DNA of 37,051 bases from Balneolales bacterium (GCA_030830725.1 JAURMN010000084.1:1-37051); one strand, 5' to 3'; numbered from the stretch's first letter, positions 1 to 8,496 are shown. Translations and numbers: made by a program. The notes: generated by a model from the letters alone, not told the origin.

Positions 1-559
1 CATGCAGGATGCTTCTCAGCCAGTTTGGTTGGCAGGGTATCAAACCGTGAGCAATTCGCATCCCGATTATGCGGCGCTTTCGTTACTTGGGGATATCATC
101 TCGAGTGGCCGGACCTCTCGTTTTTACAAAGCGTTGGTGGAAGATTCTCAAAAAGCACTAGCCGTTCAAGCATTAAATGGGTTTCCAGGCACGCGTTTTC
201 CTTCGTTATTCATCACGTTTGCGATTCCGAATCAGGGTGTGGATGTAATGGAAATTGAGACGATGATTGAGGAGGAAATTGTCAAAGTACAACAGGGAGA
301 TATCACCCAGGATGAACTCAATCGTGCCATCACCAATCGTCGTGCCGACATCGTGCGCAGTTTGAATTCAAACAGTGGATTAGCCTTGAACGCCGCTACG
401 TTCCACATGCAGCAGGGAGACTGGAGAGCGCTCTTTACACAATTGGATGAGTTCTCCGAAGTCACACTGGCGGATTTACGACGAGTTGCCAATCAGTATC
501 TGGTTAAAACGAATCGTACCGTTGGTATCATCGAAAATAGCGCAACTGCATCTAATTGA
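1..559 (+). CDS. M16 family peptidase, C-terminal part (5' end outside window)
   Basis: The reading frame is open from the left edge to a TGA at 557-559, so this is the last ~186 residues of a longer protein; the ATG at position 2 is probably internal. The fold signature is the C-terminal half of an M16 (insulinase/pitrilysin-like) zinc protease, with the typical segment SSGRTSRFYKALVED (residues 34-48 counted from the first visible Met). In M16B proteins an Arg/Tyr pair that helps bind substrate follows this segment; here the aligned positions are Val46 and Leu53, so the pair is missing. The zinc motif HXXEH would lie upstream and cannot be seen. The next gene starts 14 bases downstream and has the opposite defect, which suggests the two proteins form a heterodimeric periplasmic protease. 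Family confidence is high; activity is inferred. Confidence 0.85.
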   Translation, partial: MQDASQPVWLAGYQTVSNSHPDYAALSLLGDIISSGRTSRFYKALVEDSQKALAVQALNGFPGTRFPSLFITFAIPNQGVDVMEIETMIEEEIVKVQQGDITQDELNRAITNRRADIVRSLNSNSGLALNAATFHMQQGDWRALFTQLDEFSEVTLADLRRVANQYLVKTNRTVGIIENSATASN

Positions 560-573
560 TAAATTAAACGAAT

Positions 574-2670
574 ATGAAATCACTAAAATCTATTCTGATT
601 CTGCCTCTGCTGTTGCTCTTTGTGACAGAAGGCCTTTCTGCTCAATCGCAAAAACTCCCACGCTGGGATGAGATTGAGTATCCGCCACTAAAAAATTTCA
701 CGAAACCGGAACTCGACATTTTTACACTTGATAACGGGATCGAATTCTATCTAATTGAAGATAATGAGCTTCCACTCGTGAATGTTCGGGTAACCGTTCG
801 TACAGGTGGAATTCTAGATCCTGCCGATAAAACAGGTCTTACCAATATTTTGGGAGATGTGCTTCGTTCTGGGGGTTCTGAAAACTATCCCGCAGATGAA
901 CTCAATACCTTGCTTGAAAATAAAGCGGCAAGCATGGAGACCTTTGGAGGATTTACTTCGATTGGAGCTTCCATGAATGTACTCAAGGAGGATATAGACG
1001 AGCTTCTTCCAGTCTTTGTGGATCTGTTGCAAAATCCATTGATCCCTGAAGACAAAATTAGTTTGGCGAAAACTCAGTATAAGAGCTCAGTTTCCCGTCG
1101 AAATGATGATCAAGGTGGTATTGCGAATCGCGAATTTGGACGATTAATCTATGGTGCCGATTCCCCTTATGGTCGAATGATGGAATATGAAACCATCGAT
1201 GCGGTTACCCGCGCGGATCTAGAAGAACGTCACTCAGAGGCATTTGTTGGCTCGAATATGCTGATTGGGATCGTCGGAGATTTCAATACAGAGGAAATGA
1301 AGCAAAAACTTCAAGCTGCATTTGGTTCGATTCCAACGGGATCTCCAACCAATTTATTTCCACCAGAAATTAACTATGAGTACACCTCCACCATTAATTT
1401 CATTGACAAACCAGATGTGAATCAGAGTTACGTACTTCTCGGTCACATCGGGGGACTTCGTGAGAATCCTGACTATGCGGCTCTTCAGGTAATGAATGAG
1501 GTATTGAGTGGTGGCTTTTCGGGACGCCTATTCCAGGTTGTACGTACCGATTTAGGCTTAGCCTATGCCGTCTTTGGGGCTTTCGGAAGCGGAACACTTT
1601 ATGAAGGACAATTCTATGCCGGCGTGATGACCCAAAGCGCCTCCACAGCGCAGGCAATTGACGCGATCATCGAGCAAATTCGTCGTATTCAGAACGAACC
1701 GATTACGGAAGAGGAAATCGGTCTCACCAAAGATCAGTTCTTGAATTCGTTGGTGTTTAGATATGACAGTAAAGCCAAGGTGTTAAATGAGCGACTCAGT
1801 AATGAGTATGTAGGCCTGCCTGCTGATGCTTTCGATAAGTTAATCGACGAAATCAAAGCGGTGTCGATCGAAGATGTGCAACGCGTGGCTCGCCACTATC
1901 TCCGTCCGGATGCGCTCCAGATCTTGGTAGTGGGTAATGGTGCCGAAATCGGGGATCAGCTCGAGAAATATGGTCAGGTCAATAATGTCGATATTGAGAT
2001 TCCAACTCCGTCCTCTTCCTCATCGTCAGAATCTGGAGATGCTATTCGTGGCGCCGAATGGAAAGATAGAATGTCGGGTGCTATGCTGCCGCAGGGTCGT
2101 CCAGAAGGGATCATTGTAATGGATGCGGTGAACAATGTGCAAACACCAAACGGTCCGATGGCGCTAGTAAGCGAGCAAGAGTTAGATTTTACTGGCCAAA
2201 AATTGATCTCTACGATCTCCACTCCAATGGGAGATATTGTGGTAGAAGTAGGAGTGAGCTCAGGTTCACAGAGCATGGGTGGACAATCCATGAATTTACC
2301 CCCTACTCAAGTGAAAGCAGCATGGGAAGAGCTCTACAGATCTCCACTTTGGGTGGCGTTGAATCCCGATCAGTATATTGCAGAGTTTCTTGGAGTTGTA
2401 GAAGAGGAGGGGGCTCAATATGTGCAGGTTAAATTCCAAGGTGAGGCGGATAATATTTCGCTGACGGTTCTACTTGATCTTGAGACTGCACTGCCATTCA
2501 AGAGTAGTTCAACCTATTTTGTTGCTCAAATTGGGGATAATGTTTCCACAGAGACTCGATTTAATGATTGGAAGCTATCCGACGGCGTAATGATGGCCTA
2601 CGAGCGTATCACGTTTGTGAATGGAACAGAACAGTCTACGATGAAGGTGAATTCCCACTCGTTGAGATAA
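574..2670 (+). CDS. M16B peptidase-like subunit, zinc motif lost, LolA-like C-terminal extension
   Basis: A 698-residue protein with a signal peptide (basic start, leucine-rich core, likely cut near residue 23), so probably periplasmic. Residues ~45-465 make two M16 domains. The position of the catalytic HXXEH motif (residues 91-95, after Gly-Leu-Thr) reads NILGD, so zinc binding and catalysis are not expected. The second domain keeps the Arg324/Tyr331 pair in RTDLGLAY. This matches the known non-catalytic subunit of heterodimeric M16B peptidases, such as the Sphingomonas SPH2681/SPH2682 pair, and the upstream neighbour would be the catalytic half. A six-serine linker (480-485) leads to a ~200-residue C-terminal domain that looks like the LolA/outer-membrane-lipoprotein-sorting fold, an extension I infer from its beta-rich pattern. 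Gene spacing (14 bases) supports one operon. Confidence 0.88.
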   Translation: MKSLKSILILPLLLLFVTEGLSAQSQKLPRWDEIEYPPLKNFTKPELDIFTLDNGIEFYLIEDNELPLVNVRVTVRTGGILDPADKTGLTNILGDVLRSGGSENYPADELNTLLENKAASMETFGGFTSIGASMNVLKEDIDELLPVFVDLLQNPLIPEDKISLAKTQYKSSVSRRNDDQGGIANREFGRLIYGADSPYGRMMEYETIDAVTRADLEERHSEAFVGSNMLIGIVGDFNTEEMKQKLQAAFGSIPTGSPTNLFPPEINYEYTSTINFIDKPDVNQSYVLLGHIGGLRENPDYAALQVMNEVLSGGFSGRLFQVVRTDLGLAYAVFGAFGSGTLYEGQFYAGVMTQSASTAQAIDAIIEQIRRIQNEPITEEEIGLTKDQFLNSLVFRYDSKAKVLNERLSNEYVGLPADAFDKLIDEIKAVSIEDVQRVARHYLRPDALQILVVGNGAEIGDQLEKYGQVNNVDIEIPTPSSSSSSESGDAIRGAEWKDRMSGAMLPQGRPEGIIVMDAVNNVQTPNGPMALVSEQELDFTGQKLISTISTPMGDIVVEVGVSSGSQSMGGQSMNLPPTQVKAAWEELYRSPLWVALNPDQYIAEFLGVVEEEGAQYVQVKFQGEADNISLTVLLDLETALPFKSSSTYFVAQIGDNVSTETRFNDWKLSDGVMMAYERITFVNGTEQSTMKVNSHSLR

Positions 2671-2701
2671 GTGTGAGAAGGGGCTCAAAGTCAGTACATT
2701 A

Positions 2702-2733
2702 GGGTCTACATTGGCTTCTGACCCACTTTCTTT
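2702..2733 (+). terminator. Weak terminator-like hairpin after the M16 genes
   Basis: GGGTC (2702-2706) can pair with GACCC (2720-2724) across a 13-base loop, followed by the T-rich run ACTTTCTTT. The stem has only five pairs and the T-run is interrupted, so this is a candidate only. It lies in the 121-base gap between convergent genes, where a terminator for the M16 operon is expected. The same gap holds a short inverted repeat GACCTG-GT-CAGGTC at 2765-2778. Confidence 0.25.
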
Positions 2734-2791
2734 GATCATTCAATGCCTTAGACCAACACGCCGTGACCTGGTCAGGTCTATGAGAACCCCC

Positions 2792-3802
2792 TCAGAACCC
2801 GGACGCGGACTTGGATAATCGGGCATGATTAAGTGCCCGGTCAATTACCTTTTGTGCATCCGCGTATTCCGGAAGGTGTACCGATGTTGGATCCATGAGC
2901 CACTCCTGTATAGTCTTTCTCGAACTATCCGTCCAATCGTGAATGACTGGTATTCCCAATTCCTTTAAAGCGGCTGCATTACACAGTTGCTCGTATTGAT
3001 TTTGGATAGGCTTAATGAGGAGTTTTTTGTTCATAAACATCGCTTCAGCACAAGTTTCAAACCCGCCACTGGTCATTACGCCCAAGGATCCTTCCAGACT
3101 TTTGAGAAAGTCTTCATTACTGATAGGCCTTACGGTAATATTATTCTTTTCCGTTTTTGACTCTGCATATGTGGAAAAAATCTCCCACTTTACCTTTCCA
3201 AAGGTCTTTAACTGTTCACTCATAACCTCATGGTGATAAGCCGGCAAATAGACGGTTATATGCTCTCCCTGAACAGGATTTAAATCACGAATTTGCTTGC
3301 GAATAATGGGAGGCTCAATAAAGCTGTCATAGCGCTTGAAATGAAACCCAACCGCATAGGTTGAAGGGGCAAAATGGGTCATAATCTGTTCTGCAAAGAG
3401 AGAGCGCTCCTTGGGTCGAGGGGAATTCGCAGACAAAAATGCTGCCTGATGACTAAGGGCCACTACAGAGCGATTTTGCAGTGTCGCGGCCCAAGCTGTA
3501 ACCGGTTCAAAATCGGAAATAATCAGATCATAAGAGTCCAATTTCAGGCTTTGTAGATCACGAAGAAACTCAATCGGCCTGAGAGAGGTTGCGGTTTTAA
3601 GCATGTCTACATTTCCATCCGAATCATACTCGAAACTCAACCCACGTTTACGAATAATCTCAAATCCATCTAAGTGGAGTTTGCAATTATATCCGCTGAT
3701 CAAAATATCAATGTCAGCGACCTGTTTTAAAACAGGGAGCAACTCACGAGCACGGCTGATGTGACCGTGTCCGGTGCCTTGGATACCGTAGAGTATTTTC
3801 AT
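2792..3802 (-). CDS. GT-B glycosyltransferase (MJ1255/VC2487-like, Glyco_trans_1_3 type)
   Basis: About 336 residues, cytoplasmic, no signal peptide. The N-terminus has the glycine-rich loop GIQGTGHGHISRA (residues 6-18), characteristic of UDP-glucuronosyltransferase/MurG-like GT-B enzymes and of the MJ1255/VC2487 group. The C-terminal half has the donor-binding pattern TSGGFETCAEA (244-254) and QNQYEQ (267-272). The exact sugar and acceptor cannot be told. I start at the ATG at 3802; a GTG directly before it (3805) would add one residue. The LpxH-like phosphoesterase lies 56 bases upstream on the same strand and is probably co-transcribed, which hints at a role in membrane glycolipid or surface polysaccharide synthesis. 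The gene converges on the M16 operon. Confidence 0.8.
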   Translation of the reverse strand: MKILYGIQGTGHGHISRARELLPVLKQVADIDILISGYNCKLHLDGFEIIRKRGLSFEYDSDGNVDMLKTATSLRPIEFLRDLQSLKLDSYDLIISDFEPVTAWAATLQNRSVVALSHQAAFLSANSPRPKERSLFAEQIMTHFAPSTYAVGFHFKRYDSFIEPPIIRKQIRDLNPVQGEHITVYLPAYHHEVMSEQLKTFGKVKWEIFSTYAESKTEKNNITVRPISNEDFLKSLEGSLGVMTSGGFETCAEAMFMNKKLLIKPIQNQYEQLCNAAALKELGIPVIHDWTDSSRKTIQEWLMDPTSVHLPEYADAQKVIDRALNHARLSKSASGF

Positions 3803-3858
3803 CACATTAGAGAATTAGGCTCAAGTTGAATCGAATGAAAATTGCGTTAAACACCGAC

Positions 3859-4677
3859 TTACATGGCCTCGATTTTTTGTCCATTTTCCGGATGTTTAGC
3901 CGGAATTATTCCAGAAGTTTCAGATCGAGTAAACGCTTCATTTTTATAGGCAAACATCGACCATTCCTCGCCGTCAAATTCTAAAGCGGTAAGATTTTCT
4001 ACCCAATCCCCCGAATTCATATAGATCACAGAACCCTGCTCATTTTCATATCCACGGATTTTGGGTTGGTGTATATGCCCACAGATCACATAATCGTAAC
4101 CTTGTTCAATGGCAAGCTCGATGGCAGTCATTTCAAAGTCATCAATAAATTTAACGGCCTTTTTCACACTGTCCTTAATGCGCTTAGATAAGGAGATCTT
4201 CCCTTTACCCATCTTTTCTAAAATATGATTTACAAATCTGTTCAGGTGAATCAATAGGTCATATCCTCGTCCACCGATTTTTGCAATCCATTTACTATGC
4301 TTCATGGTGATATCAAAGACATCACCATGAAAAACCCAGACTTTCTCACCATTGAGTTCCAGTACCATGCTGTCTTTCATGAAGAACGGACCCAACTGCA
4401 AATTCGAAACCTTTCGCATGACTTCGTCATGATTCCCGGTTAGATAGTGAACATCTGTTCCATTGCTCATCATGGTAAGCAGCGTCCTAATCACCAGCAT
4501 GTGTGACTCAGGCCAGTAGCGTTTTCGAAAATTCCAGATATCGACGATGTCCCCGTTTAAAATTAGCTGTTTGGGCTCAATGGAATTTAGGTATTGGACG
4601 AGTTCTAGGGCATGACACCCGACCGTTCCTAGATGCACATCAGAAATGACGGTTATTTCAACTGGACGTTTAGCCAT
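3859..4677 (-). CDS. LpxH-like metallophosphoesterase (UDP-2,3-diacylglucosamine diphosphatase family)
   Basis: A 272-residue calcineurin-like phosphoesterase. All metal-site blocks are present in order: DVHLG (Asp13, His15), NGD (Asp43), GNHDE (81-85), FHGD (116-119) and GHIHQPK (200-206). The arrangement, with the long helical insert at ~145-185 and GHIH followed by QPK, resembles the LpxH/LpxH2 group, which hydrolyses UDP-2,3-diacylglucosamine to lipid X in lipid A synthesis. Related proteins of this type in Bacteroidota are often annotated only as metallophosphoesterases, so the substrate is uncertain and I leave the symbol empty. No signal peptide; likely at the inner face of the membrane. 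It is the first gene of the pair with the downstream glycosyltransferase and is divergent from osmC. Confidence 0.82.
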   Translation of the reverse strand: MAKRPVEITVISDVHLGTVGCHALELVQYLNSIEPKQLILNGDIVDIWNFRKRYWPESHMLVIRTLLTMMSNGTDVHYLTGNHDEVMRKVSNLQLGPFFMKDSMVLELNGEKVWVFHGDVFDITMKHSKWIAKIGGRGYDLLIHLNRFVNHILEKMGKGKISLSKRIKDSVKKAVKFIDDFEMTAIELAIEQGYDYVICGHIHQPKIRGYENEQGSVIYMNSGDWVENLTALEFDGEEWSMFAYKNEAFTRSETSGIIPAKHPENGQKIEAM

Positions 4678-4809
4678 AAATTGGAGCGTTTATGAGAAAG
4701 TTACCATCCATGTGTTAAGCGAGCGTTGACGAATTGTTATCCTATTGTTGATGAATGATTACCGGAATGTTACTTTCTGCTTTTAAAAACGAAAAAAAGG
4801 GCAATGAAG

Positions 4810-4825
4810 TACCCGATTTCGGGTA
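4810..4825. repeat. Inverted repeat in the osmC leader
   Basis: TACCCG-ATTT-CGGGTA is a perfect six-base inverted repeat with a four-base loop, ending 26 bases before the preferred osmC start. It could be a leader hairpin or a small operator. It could also be coincidence. The rest of the 174-base divergent gap (4678-4851) holds no promoter I can call. Confidence 0.35.
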
Positions 4826-4851
4826 TTGAACTTTTAACTAAAGGACTTGAA

Positions 4852-5268
4852 ATGGCAAAACATGTTACCGTCACGTTAAAAAATGAAAACTACGAAACTG
4901 CCCTCACCAATGGTCGTCATTATCTTACGGGGGATGAGCCAGTAGATTTGGGAGGAGGGGATAGAGGACCGGCACCGTACGAACTTTTACTTATGTCATT
5001 AGGATCTTGCAGTGTGGTGACAATGAAGATGTATGCTCAGAGAAAAGGGTATGAAATCGAGCATCTTGAAATGAAGTTGACCCATCACAAAGAAACCCGA
5101 GATTCCGATTCCGGAACCAGTGTGAAGGTGGATGTTATCCATAAAAAAGTTCAGTTAAAGGGGAATTTTACCCAAGAGCAGCGAGAACGAATATTGCAAA
5201 TCTCGTCGATGTGTCCAGTGCACCGAATATTGGAATCCGCAATAGAAATCAAGACGGAGTTTGCATAA
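4852..5268 (+). CDS. OsmC family protein
   Basis: A 138-residue OsmC/Ohr-family protein. The conserved cysteine pair that reduces organic hydroperoxides in this family is present: Cys53 in GSCSVVTM and Cys121 in SSMCPVHR. The length and the N-terminal TNGRHYLTGDEP region resemble the YhfA-like branch rather than classical Ohr. I choose the ATG at 4852 because AAAGGA sits six bases upstream and the residues after it match the family start. An in-frame ATG at 4804 would add 16 residues with no family match and would place a hairpin inside the coding region. Cytoplasmic. The 3' end overlaps the convergent DUF255 gene by 20 bases. General peroxide/osmotic stress role is from family knowledge; the true substrate is unknown. 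Confidence 0.88.
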   Translation: MAKHVTVTLKNENYETALTNGRHYLTGDEPVDLGGGDRGPAPYELLLMSLGSCSVVTMKMYAQRKGYEIEHLEMKLTHHKETRDSDSGTSVKVDVIHKKVQLKGNFTQEQRERILQISSMCPVHRILESAIEIKTEFA

Positions 5269-7378
5269 CCGAGGTGCTTAATTGCTGATAGAGCTCTTCC
5301 GCAGACGTGACAGGCAGTTCACAGTGATGGTGAACACAAAGGTAGGCTTTAGCTGTTGCATCGATCTGCATTTGACGGATGAAGGGGCTCAACTGACGAA
5401 GTTGTGTTTCTGTGGACGGGGTTAAGACATGCACAGTCTGTTCCGTATAGGCAAAGCTTCTGCAAACTTCTCTCATCTGAAACAATACAGGATCATCCTC
5501 CTGTCCGCTTAAGACGATATCGATTTCAACTCCCTGATGTAGAGTATGAGTCCGAGCCAGAAAAGGAGCTACCCCTGGACTTTTCTCTGCGTATACAGCA
5601 GCCAGACGAAGCGTTTGATCCCAACTCTCACGGTAACGCAGTTCACCCGTTAAGCGAAATAAACGATAACAAATCCATCCGTAGATCGAGTTTAATGACG
5701 GAATAGCTGAATCGATACTCTCTTTTTGTCTTCCAAGAGGGGTTTCCTGGTCTTCGCTTGTCATGAATAATCCTCCAATATTCTTATCCAAAAATTTCGC
5801 TTCGGCCAGATCAAGGTAGTAAACAGCACGCTGCAGATACACTGGATCTTGCCCCGCCTCATACAAACCCAGTGCAGCTAAAGACAAGGCTACCACATCG
5901 CACGCAAATCCCTCAATAGCCCTTTCCTGCTCTCGATATCGATGGTAAACCAATCCATCAGGCCCCGTCATAACAAACTCCAATGAGTTCCATGTTCGTT
6001 CAGCACTTTTTAGGAGTTTCTCCTCATCCAGATAAAGCGAAGCCATGGCCAGTGCATAAATCATGTACCCATTCCAATCCGTTAAGATTTTATCATCGGT
6101 TAATGGCCGGGTTCTTTGAGATCGGATCGTGAGCATTTTTTCTCGAAGTTCTTCCAACAGGATCTGAAAATCCTCTTTATTCATTCCCAATTTTTCAGAA
6201 AAGCTGTTAATTCCGTCTGAGAGGTAAAGCACATTGGTGCCATTTGGATAGCCTGTCTGCTCTTCTAAATAATTCCCTTCAGGGCGGATATCAAAAATTT
6301 CTTCTATAAGAGCAGACTCCGTGACGCTGAAATGAGATCGTATTTCGGATTGCGCCCACGTGTAGAATTTTCCTTCCTCTCCCTCACTGTCGGCGTCTAT
6401 TGCGGAATAAAATAGCCCCTCAGCAGAGGTTAATTCTCTGGCAACATACGCTGCGATTTCCAACGCTGTATGCTTGGTTAGGCGACGCTGCAGATGAGCG
6501 AATGCTTTAGAATATGCCAAAAGCAAAAAAGCCTGATCATAAAGCATTTTTTCAAAATGAGGCACTTTCCAGGCTCGGTCTGTCGAATAGCGATGAAATC
6601 CATATCCGATTTGATCGTACATACCCCCATAACGCATCCATTTCAAGGTCGTCCGAGCCATTTTGAAGCTGGCTTGATCTTTTTTTTGTTCCCCATAATC
6701 CAGCAAAAATAACAGGTTTTGGGGCGTCGGGAATTTTGGAGCTGATCCAAACCCTCCATAGACGGTGTCATAAGTATCGATCAAATGCTGAGCACATGCA
6801 GAATCAAAGTAACGCAACGGAACCTCAGCCGGCATTGGATTATGGATTCGTATCGCATTCTCTTTGATTTTGGAGGTAATTTCAAGGATTCTCTCGGGAT
6901 TCTGTTGAAACGTCTCTTGCAAGATCGGTAATAAATCCAGCAATCCGGGGCGGTTTTGACCACGAGTATATTTAGCAATATAGGTTGCGGCAAAAAAAGG
7001 CTCTTTGTCAGGGGTAAGGGCCAGAGTCAGGGGCCAACCCCCGTGACCGTTCAGCATTTGGCATACGGTCATCATGGCACTGTCGATATCAGGTCGCTCT
7101 TCGCGATCTACTTTTATACTTACAAAGTATTCATTGAGTAATGCAGCGATTTCCAAATCTTCAAAACTCTCTTTTTCCATCACATGGCACCAGTGACAGG
7201 TAGCATATCCAATCGACACAAACAGGGGCTTGTTCTCTTTTTTAGCTCTAGAAAAGGCCTCCTCGCCCCAGGGCATCCAATGTACTGGATTACTGGCGTG
7301 TTGTAGTAAATAAGGACTTTTTTCGCTCCAAAGAAGGTTTTTCAAGAGAACCTCACATGGCTTATAATCGGGAGTCAT
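5249..7378 (-). CDS. Thioredoxin-fold / six-hairpin protein (DUF255, YyaL/SPATA20 family)
   Basis: A 709-residue protein of the widespread YyaL/SPATA20 (spermatogenesis-associated 20) family. The N-terminus has the family signature KSPYLLQHASNPVHWMPW (residues 20-37), followed by a thioredoxin-like domain with the motif CHWCH (61-65). The rest resembles an alpha/alpha six-barrel glycoside-hydrolase-type domain, with conserved stretches such as YDQIGYGFHRYS and HFEKMLYDQA. Full length for the family. Biochemical function of the family is not established; some members are described as cellobiose epimerase-like or as redox proteins, so I give no symbol. No signal peptide. Its 3' end overlaps osmC by 20 bases in convergent orientation. 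The mgsA gene lies 19 bases upstream on the same strand, suggesting one transcript. Confidence 0.92.
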   Translation of the reverse strand: MTPDYKPCEVLLKNLLWSEKSPYLLQHASNPVHWMPWGEEAFSRAKKENKPLFVSIGYATCHWCHVMEKESFEDLEIAALLNEYFVSIKVDREERPDIDSAMMTVCQMLNGHGGWPLTLALTPDKEPFFAATYIAKYTRGQNRPGLLDLLPILQETFQQNPERILEITSKIKENAIRIHNPMPAEVPLRYFDSACAQHLIDTYDTVYGGFGSAPKFPTPQNLLFLLDYGEQKKDQASFKMARTTLKWMRYGGMYDQIGYGFHRYSTDRAWKVPHFEKMLYDQAFLLLAYSKAFAHLQRRLTKHTALEIAAYVARELTSAEGLFYSAIDADSEGEEGKFYTWAQSEIRSHFSVTESALIEEIFDIRPEGNYLEEQTGYPNGTNVLYLSDGINSFSEKLGMNKEDFQILLEELREKMLTIRSQRTRPLTDDKILTDWNGYMIYALAMASLYLDEEKLLKSAERTWNSLEFVMTGPDGLVYHRYREQERAIEGFACDVVALSLAALGLYEAGQDPVYLQRAVYYLDLAEAKFLDKNIGGLFMTSEDQETPLGRQKESIDSAIPSLNSIYGWICYRLFRLTGELRYRESWDQTLRLAAVYAEKSPGVAPFLARTHTLHQGVEIDIVLSGQEDDPVLFQMREVCRSFAYTEQTVHVLTPSTETQLRQLSPFIRQMQIDATAKAYLCVHHHCELPVTSAEELYQQLSTSVMQTPS

Positions 7379-7397
7379 TCATTGGATTAACCCTACC

Positions 7398-7928
7398 TTA
7401 AATCGATCGGTATCGTTTTGAATAATCAACCAAGTATCGCGAGTATTCACTGTCCATCAGCTCGGAAGAGATCAAAAAATCGGCGGACGATCGATTACAC
7501 GCCAAGGGAATATTATACACCACCGAAATTCGTAGCAGGGCTTTTACGTCGACATCATGAGGTTGTGCCTGAAGTGGATCCCAGAAAAAAATCATCATGT
7601 CTATTTCATTCTGAGCAATGGCTGCGCCAATCTGTTGATCCCCTCCCAAAGGGCCACTCAAAAACGTGTGAACGGGTAGCCTCAGCTCTTTGGCCAGCAT
7701 GCTTCCCGTGGTCCCTGTGCCTAATAATTCGTGTTTTTCCAAAGTTTCAAGATTAAATTTTGCCCAATCCACCAAATCACGTTTCCGATGGTCGTGAGCG
7801 ATAAGCGCAATGCGCTTACGCTTTTTCATAGTAAGCGTCGAACTCGCGATGGACGGATGAAGATGATCCAAATCCACGGGATTCGCATGGCCTTGTGAAT
7901 GTTCATGAGAACCTTGTGATTTATTCAT
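7398..7928 (-). CDS. mgsA: Methylglyoxal synthase with His-rich N-terminal extension
   Basis: Converts dihydroxyacetone phosphate to methylglyoxal, a bypass of lower glycolysis under phosphate limitation. The 176-residue product aligns with E. coli MgsA at a constant offset of 26 residues: His45 in AHDH, Asp97 in GGDQQ, Asp117 in FFWDPL, and His124 and Asp127 in PHDVD correspond to the known active-site residues. GTGTTG (70-75) forms the phosphate site. The first 33 residues are extra and rich in His, Ser and Gly; a second ATG at 7829 would give a 143-residue protein starting right at the enzyme core. Neither start has a clear Shine-Dalgarno sequence, so the extension may be an annotation artefact. 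Divergent from ndk; the DUF255 gene follows by 19 bases. Confidence 0.93.
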   Translation of the reverse strand: MNKSQGSHEHSQGHANPVDLDHLHPSIASSTLTMKKRKRIALIAHDHRKRDLVDWAKFNLETLEKHELLGTGTTGSMLAKELRLPVHTFLSGPLGGDQQIGAAIAQNEIDMMIFFWDPLQAQPHDVDVKALLRISVVYNIPLACNRSSADFLISSELMDSEYSRYLVDYSKRYRSI

Positions 7929-8055
7929 GATAAAGAGGGTCTTTAATTGCAGCAGGATTATGGGTGTCGTATCTTATCAAAATGTAAAATAATTGAGATT
8001 GCCATTGATGCAACTCAGTATGTGAACCTTCATCTTAAGATTACAGAATAATAGT

Positions 8056-8487
8056 ATGGCAATTGAACGTACACTTACAATACTAAAACCTGATTGTGTC
8101 CGCAAAGGATTAATTGGCGACGTCACCAAGCGCATTCAGGATGCAGGGTTTAAAATTTTAGCAATGAAGCTTACCCGTCTGACTCCGCAGACAGCAGGTG
8201 GGTTTTATGCAGTTCACCGGGAGAGACCATTTTTTGGTGAACTCGTTGAATTCATGTCCAGTGGCGCTTGCGTACCCATGATCTTGGAAAAAGAGAATGC
8301 AGTAGCTGATTTTCGTGCATTGATCGGAGCGACCAATCCTGCTCAAGCTGCTCCTGGAACCATTCGTGCCGATTTCGCGGACTCAGTCGGTGAAAATATA
8401 ATTCACGGGTCGGATTCTGTTGAAAATGGCCATATTGAGGCGGCTTATTTCTTCGCTGAATCCGATGTGGTTGCCAATCAGGCCTAA
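8056..8487 (+). CDS. ndk: Nucleoside diphosphate kinase
   Basis: A 143-residue enzyme that balances nucleoside triphosphate pools by moving phosphate from ATP through a histidine. The start ERTLTILKPD, the segment FMSSGACVPMILEKENAV, and the active-site NIIHGSDS with His117 are all standard, and the length is full. Cytoplasmic. It stands at the head of a short operon: the NamZ-like lipoprotein begins nine bases after its stop. The 127-base divergent region shared with mgsA (7929-8055) presumably holds both promoters, but I see no box clear enough to mark. Identification is secure. Confidence 0.97.
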   Translation: MAIERTLTILKPDCVRKGLIGDVTKRIQDAGFKILAMKLTRLTPQTAGGFYAVHRERPFFGELVEFMSSGACVPMILEKENAVADFRALIGATNPAQAAPGTIRADFADSVGENIIHGSDSVENGHIEAAYFFAESDVVANQA

Positions 8488-8496
8488 TCCGATCTC

